NCBI GenBank assembly: GCA_018971065.1
Contig: JAGWVC010000027.1
Span: forward strand, 1-40,973
Direction: 5' to 3'
Source: Sphingomonadales bacterium
GTDB lineage: Bacteria > Pseudomonadota > Alphaproteobacteria > Sphingomonadales > Sphingomonadaceae
DNA: 40,973 bases
The notes under the pieces were generated by a model. That model did no database searches, was not told the DNA's origin, and was given only the letters and a program-made list of their open reading frames with translations. Position numbers and translations under genes: made by a program. This document shows, piece by piece, positions 7,400-15,525 of the stretch; the first letter of the stretch is position 1; each line of letters starts with the position of its first letter.

Positions 7400-8517
7400 C
7401 AACCCGCCAGTTCGCCGTCGAGGAAAGCGGCGACATCGTCCAGCGGCACGTCCTTCGCCAGGAAAGTCTGGCCGATGCCGCGCATCAACAGGAACGGCAG
7501 CGCGCCCGCGTCCATCTTCTTGTCGTGCAGCATGTGCGCGACAAGGGCGGCGCCGTCGCACGACAGGTTCAGGGCGCGAAGGCCGGCGGGCAGGCCGGCG
7601 GCGGCGATGTGATGCGCGATGCGCGTGGCGTCCTGGCCGTGCATGAGGCCGCGATGGACCGAATAGCGCGCGGCCAGGACCATGCCCAGCGCCACCGCCT
7701 CGCCATGCAGCAGGCGATCGGAAAAGCCGGTTTCGGCCTCCAGCGCGTGGCCGAAAGTGTGGCCGAGGTTGAGCAGCGCGCGGGTGCCGGTGGTCTCGCG
7801 CTCATCGGCGGCGACGACGCGGGCCTTGGCGGCGACCGAGGTGGCGACGGCGTGGGCGCGCGCGGCGATGTCGCCGGCGATCATGCGGGGGCCATTGGCT
7901 TCGCACCATTCGAAGAAGGCGGGATCGTCGATCAGGCCATACTTGACGACTTCGGCATAGCCCGCCGCCAGTTCGCGCGCCGGCAGGGTGCCCAGCGCGT
8001 CGAGATCGGCCAGCACCAGCGACGGCTGATGGAACGCGCCGACGAGGTTCTTGCCGGCGGCGGTGTTGATCGCGGTCTTGCCGCCGACGCTGGAATCGAC
8101 CTGCGCCAGCAGCGTGGTGGGAAGCTGGATGAACTTGCAGCCGCGCTTGACGATGGCGGCGGCAAAGCCGGTAAGATCGCCGATGACGCCGCCGCCCAGC
8201 GCCAGCACGTGATCGCCGCGATCGACGCCTTCGGCCAGCATCCAGTCCACCGTGGCGGACAGTTCGCTCCACGACTTGCTGGCCTCGCCGGGCGGCAGGA
8301 TGCGCCAGGCCGGTTCCTTGCCGGCGGCTTCCAGCGCGCGTTCGACCGTGGCGCCCCAGGCGGCATGGACGTGGACGTCGGTGATGACCGGCACCCGGCG
8401 CTTGCGCAGGCGGGCGCCGCACTGGGCGCCGAGATCGGCCAGCAGGCCGCGCCCGACGCGCACTTCATACGGGGCGCCGGCAATATCGACCGGGATGGTT
8501 GCCAGGGTTTCGCTCAT
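7399..8517 (-). CDS. aroB: 3-Dehydroquinate synthase
   Basis: A 372-residue NAD- and metal-dependent enzyme that converts DAHP to 3-dehydroquinate, the second shikimate-pathway step. The NAD-binding region LALGGGVIGDLTGFAAA, the signature VDSSVGGKTAINTAAGKN, and the metal ligands in the YAEVVKYGLI and NLGHTFGHALE regions are present. Its start overlaps the aroK stop by four bases and its stop overlaps the xerD start by one, giving a tightly coupled aroK-aroB-xerD string. Confidence 0.98.
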   Translation of the reverse strand: MSETLATIPVDIAGAPYEVRVGRGLLADLGAQCGARLRKRRVPVITDVHVHAAWGATVERALEAAGKEPAWRILPPGEASKSWSELSATVDWMLAEGVDRGDHVLALGGGVIGDLTGFAAAIVKRGCKFIQLPTTLLAQVDSSVGGKTAINTAAGKNLVGAFHQPSLVLADLDALGTLPARELAAGYAEVVKYGLIDDPAFFEWCEANGPRMIAGDIAARAHAVATSVAAKARVVAADERETTGTRALLNLGHTFGHALEAETGFSDRLLHGEAVALGMVLAARYSVHRGLMHGQDATRIAHHIAAAGLPAGLRALNLSCDGAALVAHMLHDKKMDAGALPFLLMRGIGQTFLAKDVPLDDVAAFLDGELAG

Positions 8518-9125
8518 TCCGGGTTCGTCCGATCCAGCCAGGCGCCGATGCTGCGCAGCACTTGCGACATGGTGCGGTGATGCGGGCCATTGTGGCTGAT
8601 CACGTGGACATGCGCCTGGGCATAGGCCGGCGCGCGATCGGCCCGCAGCCGGGCCAACGTCTCGCGCGGGTTGCCCTGCTGCAGCAGCGGGCGGTTGTTC
8701 TTGCGGGCGGTGCGCTCGACCAGCGTGTCCAGTTCGGCATCGAGCCAGACGGCGACCGCACGGTCGAGAATCAGCGCGCGGGTTTCGGGGTTGACGAAGG
8801 CGCCGCCGCCGGTGGCGATGACGCTGACCGGCGGCACCGTGCCGGCGGGAAGCTCGCTGCCCAACAGGCGGGCGATGACGCGGCGTTCACCGTCGCGGAA
8901 ATAGCCTTCGCCATATTGGGCGAAGATGTCGGGGATCGACATCTGCGCGGCTTCCTCGATCGCGTCGTCGGCATCGACGAAGGGCACGCCCAGCGCCACG
9001 GCCAGGCGGCGGCCGACGCTGGACTTGCCCACGCCCATCATGCCGACCAGCACCACCGGTCGGTCAAGACGGCGGGCCAGCGCGGCGGCGGTGGCGGCAT
9101 CGGCGGAGGGAAGCGCGGCGGTCAT
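8514..9125 (-). CDS. aroK: Shikimate kinase
   Basis: A 203-residue cytosolic kinase phosphorylating shikimate at the 3-OH with ATP, the fifth shikimate-pathway step. The Walker A loop is GMMGVGKSSVG (residues ~28-38), followed by the substrate Asp in FVDADDAIE, the Arg of the GYFRDGERR segment, and the Walker B-like ATGGGAFV. A lid region holds the RTARKNNRPLL basic cluster. An N-terminal extension of about 22 residues beyond E. coli AroK is usual in alphaproteobacteria. It is the first gene of the minus-strand aroK-aroB-xerD group and is divergent from the 65-residue membrane protein, with 87 bases between them for both promoters. Confidence 0.97.
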   Translation of the reverse strand: MTAALPSADAATAAALARRLDRPVVLVGMMGVGKSSVGRRLAVALGVPFVDADDAIEEAAQMSIPDIFAQYGEGYFRDGERRVIARLLGSELPAGTVPPVSVIATGGGAFVNPETRALILDRAVAVWLDAELDTLVERTARKNNRPLLQQGNPRETLARLRADRAPAYAQAHVHVISHNGPHHRTMSQVLRSIGAWLDRTNPE

Positions 9126-9212
9126 TGCGGCTGCGCCTATAGTGAGCTAACCGGCTGTGCAAGCGCGCGGTTGGATGCGCGGGCGCGGTTCGGTTTGCGT
9201 GAGGAAGTGCTG

Positions 9213-9410
9213 GTGACCACGATTATCAGGCGTACCCCGCGCAAGCGGCGTGGTCCGGTGCTGGCGATGGTGCTGGCGATTCTGGGCGCCGTGCTGGCGG
9301 TTCTGGGTGGCGTGGCGGCACTGGCCTGGCACCGCAGCGGGCCGCAGCCGATCCGGCTGGTGGCGGTGGCCCTGCCCGATCCGGTGCCCGCTCCGGAGCT
9401 GCCGCGATGA
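9213..9410 (+). CDS. Small single-pass membrane protein of unknown function
   Basis: A 65-residue protein with a basic N-terminus (TTIIRRTPRKRRG), one transmembrane helix at residues ~16-39, and a short proline-rich tail (PLPDPVPAPELPR-like), so probably N-in with a periplasmic tail. The GTG at 9213 is chosen because GAGGAA lies just upstream. A GTG two codons earlier is also possible. Its stop overlaps the start of the next gene (ATGA), so the two are co-translated and may act together at the envelope. No family recognised. Confidence 0.7.
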   Translation: MTTIIRRTPRKRRGPVLAMVLAILGAVLAVLGGVAALAWHRSGPQPIRLVAVALPDPVPAPELPR

Positions 9411-11320
9411 CCTCCCGGGGCTTGCGCCTTGCCGCGCTGGGCGTGTTGCTGGCCACCGGATCGGCGCTGGCACTGGCGCAGAACGCGCCCGAATCGCTGC
9501 TGCCCAAGGGGTTCGACGTCCCCGCCAGCAGGGCACCGCGCGCCGCGCCGAAGCCGGTTGCCAGCATTGCCGCGAAGCCGGTGGCCCCCGTTGCCGCCAA
9601 GCCGGTCGCGGCGGCGCCGGTGGCCAGCGCTTCGCCGGTGACTGCCGCAGGCGCGGCGCCGGCTGCCGGTGCGGACCTGCCCTCCCCCATGCCGACGCAC
9701 GGCGGCGGGCTGGCGGGGATGTTCCCCAACGGCATCCAGTCGATGGCCGATCTGGAGCGGCTGTCACCCGACAAGCTGGACGAGGCGCTGGGGCTGAAGC
9801 CCAAGTACGACATTCCGCCCGGCGCGCGGCGGGCGATGCTGCGCAACGGCATACTGGCCGCCGACGAAGGCGGGTTGCCGCCGTTCGCGCTGGCGCATCA
9901 GGACCCGTCGCTGGTGCGCGCGGCGCTGGCCGGGAACGGCGGCAAGCTGGTCTCGCGCTGGGGGCACATCCTGCTGCGCCGGGCGCTGGCATCGCGGATG
10001 GACGCGCCCGACGGCATGGACCCGGCCGATTTCGTGGCGTTGCGCGCGGCGCTGCTGGGCCGCATGGGCGAAGGTGACGCGGCGCGGGCGCTGGTGCAGG
10101 ACGTCGACCCCGCCGCCTATTCGCCGGCGCTGGTCGACGCCGCGTTCCAGGCTTATGTCGCCACGGCCGACCTGACCGGGATGTGCCCGGTGCAGCAGCA
10201 GTGGCCGGCGCTGCGCAAGGACGGGCAGTGGCAGGTGCTGAAGGCGATGTGCGCGGCATTCGCGGGCAATGCCACCGGCGGTTTCGCCCAGCTCGACAAG
10301 CTGACCTTCCAGGGCGCGCTGCCGCGCATCGACATGCTGCTGGCGCAGAAATATGCCGGGGCTGCCGGCAAGGGCCGCCGCGCGGTGAAGATCGAGTGGG
10401 GCGGCGTCGATGGCATGGACCCGTTACGCTATGCGCTGGTGATCGGCACCGGGCTGACCCCGCCGGCATCGCTTATGCAACCGACCGGCGGCGCGTTCGA
10501 TTCGATCACCGCGCTGGCGCCGATGGCACCGCTGGCGCTGCGCGCCGATGCGGCCGACCGGGCCGGCGGCGTGGGCATCCTGTCGAGCGCGGCGATGGTG
10601 GACCTGTACGGCGCCATCTATGCCGATGACAGCGTGGGCGGCGATGCCGCCGACCGCGCGCTGCTGCTGCGCGACGCCTATGTCGGCGAGACGCCGGCCG
10701 ATCGCATGAAGGCAATGCGCAAGCTGTGGGACGGCGCCGGCGGGCCGGTGCAGCGCTGGTCGCGGATGGCGTTGACCGCTTATGCCGCCGCGCGAATGCC
10801 GGTGGGCAGCGTTTCCGGGCAGGATGCCGCCGACCTGATCGCGGCAATGCTGGCCGCCGGGCTGGATGCCAATGCCATGCGCTGGCAGGGCGCGGTGGAG
10901 CCGGGCAGCCAGGGCTGGGCGCTGCTGGTGCTGGCGGCGCCGGGCAGCCACGGCGAGGCCGATGCCGGCGCGATCAACACGTTCCGCGGCGACGACAAGT
11001 CGGACCGGAACCACAAGAGCGCGATGTTGCTGGCGGGTCTGGCCGGGCTGGGCCGCATTGCCGGCACCACCCGCAACGACCTATCCGACAAGCTGGAAGC
11101 CCCGCTGGACGGCAACGGCCGCTGGGTCCACGCCATCGACCGGGCCGGCGAAGTGGGCAATCCGGCGCTGGTGGCGCTGCTGGCGGGCTTGGGTATGCAG
11201 GGTTCGGGCTGGGACAGGATGACCGCGCGGCACCTGTTCCATATCGTTTCGGCGCTGAACCGCGTGGGCCTTCAGGCCGAGGCGCGGATGATCGCGGCGG
11301 AGGCGGTGGCGCGCGGATAG
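9407..11320 (+). CDS. Large exported helical protein of unknown function
   Basis: A 637-residue protein with a clear signal peptide (residues 1-25, cleavage after ALALAQ). An Ala/Pro/Lys-Val rich spacer follows (residues ~38-90, repeated KPVA units), probably spanning or lining the cell wall. The remainder is Ala/Leu-rich and predicted helical, with many short repeats that recall TPR or SEL1-like superhelices but without a clean consensus. No catalytic motif is visible. It is coupled to the preceding small membrane protein and divergent from aroK, and no function can be assigned. A periplasmic scaffold is one possibility. Confidence 0.75.
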   Translation: MTSRGLRLAALGVLLATGSALALAQNAPESLLPKGFDVPASRAPRAAPKPVASIAAKPVAPVAAKPVAAAPVASASPVTAAGAAPAAGADLPSPMPTHGGGLAGMFPNGIQSMADLERLSPDKLDEALGLKPKYDIPPGARRAMLRNGILAADEGGLPPFALAHQDPSLVRAALAGNGGKLVSRWGHILLRRALASRMDAPDGMDPADFVALRAALLGRMGEGDAARALVQDVDPAAYSPALVDAAFQAYVATADLTGMCPVQQQWPALRKDGQWQVLKAMCAAFAGNATGGFAQLDKLTFQGALPRIDMLLAQKYAGAAGKGRRAVKIEWGGVDGMDPLRYALVIGTGLTPPASLMQPTGGAFDSITALAPMAPLALRADAADRAGGVGILSSAAMVDLYGAIYADDSVGGDAADRALLLRDAYVGETPADRMKAMRKLWDGAGGPVQRWSRMALTAYAAARMPVGSVSGQDAADLIAAMLAAGLDANAMRWQGAVEPGSQGWALLVLAAPGSHGEADAGAINTFRGDDKSDRNHKSAMLLAGLAGLGRIAGTTRNDLSDKLEAPLDGNGRWVHAIDRAGEVGNPALVALLAGLGMQGSGWDRMTARHLFHIVSALNRVGLQAEARMIAAEAVARG

Positions 11321-11371
11321 ATTGACTTCGCCCCTGCCCCGCGCCAGCCTTCGGCGCGAAGGGAGAGCCCG

Positions 11372-11902
11372 TTGGCCGACGATACCGCCGCCATGCTGGC
11401 GATAAACCAGCTTTATCCGCGCTATACCGACGCCGTCTGGCGGTTCGATTACGACGCGTTCGCCGATCTGTTCACCGACGATGCCGAATGGCGGATCTCC
11501 GGACGGACCTATCAGGGCCGCGCGGCGATCCGCGAAGCCATCGCGGCGATCCTGGGGCCGAATTTCATCCGCGTGCGGATCGTGTTCGGCACGCCGATCC
11601 TGACCGTGGCCAGCGACGGCACCGCCAGCGCGCGCATGTACATGACCGAGCATTGCGCCTGGAAAAGCGGCGAGCGGTCGATCTCGTTCGGAACCTATCA
11701 TGACCGGTTCCGGCTGACCGCGAATGGCTGGAAATTCGCCTGGCGGATGTTCGAGCTGGACTATCGCGGCAGCCCGGACCTGACCGGCACCTGGCATGAC
11801 AACCCCGACCGGGGCGCGCCGCCGGTGATGCCCGACCGGCACGAGAACACGGCTGACCATGCCTCGACGCGGTGGGGCCTTGCGCAGGGAGAACGGACAT
11901 GA
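11372..11902 (+). CDS. SnoaL-like/NTF2-fold protein
   Basis: A 176-residue protein with the SnoaL/NTF2-like alpha+beta cone fold. The N-terminal helix AAMLAINQLYPRYTDAVWRF, then FADLFTDDAEWRISGRTYQG and RAAIREAIAAI are followed by long beta-strands (ARMYMTEHCAW, GTYHDRFRLTANGWKFAWR). Members act as small cyclases, isomerases or dehydratases, or as ligand-binding proteins. The exact role here is unknown. The start is a TTG with GGGAGA seven bases upstream. The stop overlaps the ATG of the POT transporter by four bases, so the two are coupled and the substrate may be shared. Confidence 0.85.
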   Translation: MADDTAAMLAINQLYPRYTDAVWRFDYDAFADLFTDDAEWRISGRTYQGRAAIREAIAAILGPNFIRVRIVFGTPILTVASDGTASARMYMTEHCAWKSGERSISFGTYHDRFRLTANGWKFAWRMFELDYRGSPDLTGTWHDNPDRGAPPVMPDRHENTADHASTRWGLAQGERT

Positions 11903-13263
11903 GCGTTGCCGAGGCCGAGCCGGAATTCGTCGTCGGGCCGCACGACCGCGCGTTTCTGGGGCATCCCAGGGGGCTGGGTTTCCTGGCGCTGACCGAGGGG
12001 TGCGAGCGGTTCTCGTACTATTCAATGCAGACGCTGCTGGTGCTGTACATGGTGAAGTACCTGCTGGTGCCCGGGCGGATGGCGGGGGTGGCCGGGCTGG
12101 ACTGGGCGCGCGACACGCTGTGGGGCGGCCTTGCCGGGCAGCCGCTGGCCTCCGCCATCTTCGGCACGTACACCGCGCTGGTCTACATGACGCCGATCGC
12201 CGGTGGTTTCATTGCCGACATGTGGCTGGGGCGGCGGCGGACGCTGGTGCTGGGCGGCGTGGTGATGACGCTGGGCCACTTCCTGATGGCGTTCGAGGGT
12301 TCGTTCCTGATCGCGCTGCTGGCGCTGATCGTCGGGGTGGGGCTGTTCAAGGGCAACATCGCCAGCCAGGTGGGCGAATTGTATGGCCCGGGCGACCTGC
12401 GGCGGGCGATGGCATTCCAGATCTTCTACATCGCCATCAACGTCAGCGTGATCATCGCGCCGCTGATCTCGGGCACGCTGGGCGAGAAGGTGGGCTGGCA
12501 CTGGGGGTTCGGCGCGGCAGGCGTGGTGATGGCGCTGGGGCTGCTGGTCTACCTGAAGGCGGCACCGTGGCTGCCCGCTGACAGCGTGCCCCGGCGAGCC
12601 ACGGCAGGGCCGCGCGCGGCGTGGGAACCGGGCGACGCGGCGCGGGTGCTGGCGATCGTGATCCTGGTGCCGGTCATGGCCTGCGCGATGATCACCAACC
12701 AGGAAATCTTCAACGCCTATCTGGTCTGGGCGGACCGGGCGTTCCAGTTGACATTCTTCGGGGTGACGCTGCCCACCAGCTTCATGATCACCATCGATGC
12801 CGCGTTCAGTTTCTCGACATTGGTGGGCGTGGCGGCGTTCTGGCAGTGGTGGGGTAAGACCCGCGCCGAGCCGGACGAGCTGGGCAAGATGATCCTGGGC
12901 GCGGCGTTCTCGATTGCCGGCGGGTTGTGTCTGGTGATTGCGGCGGCGACGCAGGGATCGGGGAAGATCGGGCTGTTCTGGCCGGCGATGTTCCACCTGC
13001 TGAATTCGCTGGGGTTCTCGCACATGCTGCCGGTCAGCCTGGCGCTGTTCTCGCGGCTGGCGCCCAAGCCGATGCAGGGCACGGTGATCGGCATCTATTA
13101 TCTGGCGTTCTTTGCCGCCAACGCGCTGGTCGGCAAAGTGGGCGGAATGCTGGAAACGATGCCGATCGTGCAATTCTGGCTGCTGCACGTGGCCACGGCG
13201 GCGGTGGCGTTCGTGGCGTTCGGGCTGTTCAAGCTGGTGCTGGCGAAGCGGTTGATGGGGTAG
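11899..13263 (+). CDS. POT/PTR family proton-dependent oligopeptide transporter
   Basis: A 454-residue inner-membrane major-facilitator protein of the proton-coupled oligopeptide transporter family. The start of helix 1 carries EGCERFSYYSMQTLLVLYM, matching the ExxERxxYY proton-coupling motif. It is followed by GGFIADMWLGRRRTLVLGG and, in the helix 5 region, QIFYIAINVSVIIAPLISGT, close to the PTR2 signature (FYxxIN). About 12-14 hydrophobic segments are visible. It would import di- or tripeptides or peptide-like compounds. The ATG at 11899 overlaps the SnoaL stop. No typical T-run terminator follows. A repeat element lies about 60 bases after the stop. Confidence 0.95.
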   Translation: MSVAEAEPEFVVGPHDRAFLGHPRGLGFLALTEGCERFSYYSMQTLLVLYMVKYLLVPGRMAGVAGLDWARDTLWGGLAGQPLASAIFGTYTALVYMTPIAGGFIADMWLGRRRTLVLGGVVMTLGHFLMAFEGSFLIALLALIVGVGLFKGNIASQVGELYGPGDLRRAMAFQIFYIAINVSVIIAPLISGTLGEKVGWHWGFGAAGVVMALGLLVYLKAAPWLPADSVPRRATAGPRAAWEPGDAARVLAIVILVPVMACAMITNQEIFNAYLVWADRAFQLTFFGVTLPTSFMITIDAAFSFSTLVGVAAFWQWWGKTRAEPDELGKMILGAAFSIAGGLCLVIAAATQGSGKIGLFWPAMFHLLNSLGFSHMLPVSLALFSRLAPKPMQGTVIGIYYLAFFAANALVGKVGGMLETMPIVQFWLLHVATAAVAFVAFGLFKLVLAKRLMG

Positions 13264-13310
13264 CGGCGGCGGGTTGAGGGGGCATGCTGGCTTGCCGCAA
13301 GGAAAAAGCA

Positions 13311-13364
13311 GTCCTTCGACAAGCTCAGGACGGACGGAGTTGAAGCTCAGGACGGACGGAATTG
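13311..13364. repeat. Intergenic repeat: two 22-bp tandem copies of AAGCTCAGGACGGACGGA-type sequence
   Basis: Copies at 13321-13342 and 13343-13364 differ at one base and are preceded by GTCCTTCGAC. Together they form the imperfect palindrome GTCCT...AGGAC around GACAAGCTC. From memory, the string TCCTTCGACAAGCTCAGGA is a frequent extragenic repeat in many proteobacteria. Its function is unknown. Confidence 0.75.
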
Positions 13365-13401
13365 GCAGGAGAAGGCTGATGCCCTCCCCTGCCCTGATGG
13401 T

Positions 13402-14769
13402 TTACGAAACGCCGCGCACGTAGGCGTCGATGGTGCCGGCGCAGCCGATCTTGTCGTCGCCTTCAAGGTCGGCGTAGCGGGCGATGTTGTCGGACACCGA
13501 CGGGCCGGTCTTGCCGCATTTGCAGGGGCCGTAATCGATGGTGATCTTGTCACCGGTGATGACCCCGCCCCAGCGGCCGTCGAGCGAGAGATCGAAGAAG
13601 GCGGCGCGGCCTTCGACGACGCCGTGGCCATCCTCGGGCAGGCGCTTGTCGCCCGACTTGTCGAGCAGGAACGGCACGATCCACGGCGGCAGGTGATAGC
13701 GGCCGCCCTCGTTGCACTTCGGCATCCCCGAGTTCAGTTCCTGCATCGAGTAGTTCTGGAAGTGACGATCCGCCGGGATGTTGAACGTCTCGTGGACAAA
13801 CTGCTGGTAATCGGCGGGAAGCTGGGCGCGCTTGAGCCCGCCGCCGACGTAGATGCAGTTGTCGGGGTTGAAGTCCTTGGCGGAATAGCCCTTCTCGCGC
13901 ACGGCCTTGGCGACGGCATAGAGGCCCGACCACAGGCCCGAGACCATCAGCAGCTTGTCGCGGTTGGCGATGATCTCGTCAGCGGTGATCTGGATGGCGT
14001 CGTCAAGCACCTTCTGGCGTTCGGCCGAGGTCTTCTCGAACGCGGCGAGTTCATCAGGGCTGGCGGTGCCATCGGCGATGCGCTTGCGCATGACCACCAT
14101 GCCGGTGAGCGAGCCGACCGTGATCGGCGGCACCGGATAGTTGAAGCGCGGCCATTCGGGGTTCGAGAACGCCTCGCGCTGGGCTTCGGCGATGGTCTTG
14201 TTCTTGGGCACGGTGGCGACGGGGGCGCAGCCGATCATCTTGCGGTTGGCTTCCGGCTTCACGCCCGAGCCCCACGAGAACACCTGGACGGTGTCCTTCT
14301 TCGACCAGTCCATGTCGGCCTGGCTGGCGATCAGCATCGCCGACTTGCCGGTGGTGCCGCTGGAGCACGAGATGAAGTAGCCCTTGGCCTCCAGGCGGGC
14401 GATCCAGTCATCGATATCGACGATGCCTTCCAGATCGACGCCCTCGATCGGCCAGGGCGAAACGGTGCCGAGCCACTTGGTCAGCCGGTCCCACTTCTGT
14501 TCGAACAGGAACGATTCGGGGTATGACTTGTAGGCGGTGTGCGGGAACAGCAGCGGCACCATGTCGTCGAGGCTGGTGATCTCGGTGATTTCCGCTTCCT
14601 CGGCGCGATGCTTCAGCAGCTTGATGCGGCCGACGCGATCCTGAAAGCGCTCGTTCAGCGCCTGAACCTGAAGCGCGCGGATGTCCTGCGCGTCGTAATC
14701 GAAGCGGTCGGCCGATTCGACTTTGCCGGTCAGTTGTTCAAGGGCGGTCTTTTCCGCAGTGGTGGCCAT
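13402..14769 (-). CDS. LuxE-like adenylate-forming enzyme (acyl-protein synthetase / phenylacetate-CoA ligase relative)
   Basis: A 455-residue member of the ANL-like LuxE/PaaK group, which activate carboxylic acids as acyl-adenylates and pass them to a protein cysteine or CoA. The phosphate-binding loop is FISCSSGTTGKSAML (residues ~150-165). Further support comes from the middle segments CIYVGGGLKRAQLP and NYSMQELNSGMPKCNEGG (the aromatic-Glu motif). The C-terminal DYGPCKCGKTGPSV is a cysteine-containing ending shared with LuxE-like and PaaK proteins. LuxE normally partners a LuxC fatty-acyl reductase, and none is in this window. The ATG at 14769 has GGAGAGCAGGCA upstream. It is divergent from the TetR regulator, 85 bases away, which probably controls it. 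Confidence 0.8.
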   Translation of the reverse strand: MATTAEKTALEQLTGKVESADRFDYDAQDIRALQVQALNERFQDRVGRIKLLKHRAEEAEITEITSLDDMVPLLFPHTAYKSYPESFLFEQKWDRLTKWLGTVSPWPIEGVDLEGIVDIDDWIARLEAKGYFISCSSGTTGKSAMLIASQADMDWSKKDTVQVFSWGSGVKPEANRKMIGCAPVATVPKNKTIAEAQREAFSNPEWPRFNYPVPPITVGSLTGMVVMRKRIADGTASPDELAAFEKTSAERQKVLDDAIQITADEIIANRDKLLMVSGLWSGLYAVAKAVREKGYSAKDFNPDNCIYVGGGLKRAQLPADYQQFVHETFNIPADRHFQNYSMQELNSGMPKCNEGGRYHLPPWIVPFLLDKSGDKRLPEDGHGVVEGRAAFFDLSLDGRWGGVITGDKITIDYGPCKCGKTGPSVSDNIARYADLEGDDKIGCAGTIDAYVRGVS

Positions 14770-14854
14770 TGCCTGCTCTCCTGATAAATGGCATCTCTTG
14801 CGTCTCATTATGGACGATTCGCGTTCGCGCGCAAGTGGTTTATGGGAGGGCGTG

Positions 14855-15505
14855 ATGAATGCTCCCGAACACATCCCTTCTCCGCCCCGCGCCGGGCGCC
14901 CGACGCGCGCGCAGGCCGAGGCCCGGCACGGCGAATTGCTGGATGCGGCGCTGGACCATTTCCTGGAAAAAGGCTTCGAGCTGGCAACCGTGGAGGCGAT
15001 TGCCGCGTCGGTGAACATGACCAAGCGCACGGTCTATGCCCGCTATCCCGAGAAAGTGGCGCTGTTCCGCGCGGCGGTGGCGCAGGCGATTGCCGGACTG
15101 GCGGTGAGCGAGGAGAAGATGCGGGCGGCGATGGCGCCCGACATCGAGCAGACGCTGGTCAACATCGCGCGGTTGCGGGTCGATCCGCTGGCGACACCGG
15201 CGGGGCTGAAGCTGCAACGGATCATCCAGACCGAGAGCTATCGCTTTCCCGACATCTTCACGCTGTCGTTCGAGAAGGGCGCGCTGCCGGTGATCCGGTT
15301 CCTGGGCGAGCTGCTGGAACGCGAGACGGCGGCGGGACGGCTGGCGATCACCGATCCGGCGCTGGCGGCGAACGTTTTCATTTCGATGGTGGTGTCCGGA
15401 CCGATCCGCATCCTGACCGCAGGGTTGCGGGTGACGGCCGAGGAAGTGGACCACCGCATCCGCTATGCCGTGCGGCTGTTCCTGGATGGCGCCCGCGCGC
15501 GCTGA
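14855..15505 (+). CDS. TetR family transcriptional regulator
   Basis: A 216-residue one-component repressor. The N-terminal HTH lies at about residues 20-65 (LLDAALDHFLEKGFELATVE, then IAASVNMTKRTVYARYPEK). A helical ligand-binding domain follows, ending with a region like the AefR or TetR C-terminal family (GALPVIRFLGELLERETAAG). The ATG at 14855 follows GGGAGGG at a short distance. Upstream in-frame ATG at 14810 is possible but would add a non-conserved tail. It is divergent from the LuxE-like gene and 20 bases before the CitE-like gene, and could regulate both. The effector is presumably an acyl or aromatic compound. Confidence 0.92.
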   Translation: MNAPEHIPSPPRAGRPTRAQAEARHGELLDAALDHFLEKGFELATVEAIAASVNMTKRTVYARYPEKVALFRAAVAQAIAGLAVSEEKMRAAMAPDIEQTLVNIARLRVDPLATPAGLKLQRIIQTESYRFPDIFTLSFEKGALPVIRFLGELLERETAAGRLAITDPALAANVFISMVVSGPIRILTAGLRVTAEEVDHRIRYAVRLFLDGARAR

Positions 15506-15525
15506 CTTTCAAACGAGGTTTTGCG

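Noticed and set aside
12022..13188. Long open frame antisense to the POT transporter
   Set aside because: It is a GC-rich shadow of the real gene, His/Gln/Arg-rich with no domain, as are the other long antisense frames (for example 110-1045, 7375-8580, 17267-18760, 20873-22036, 36339-37781).
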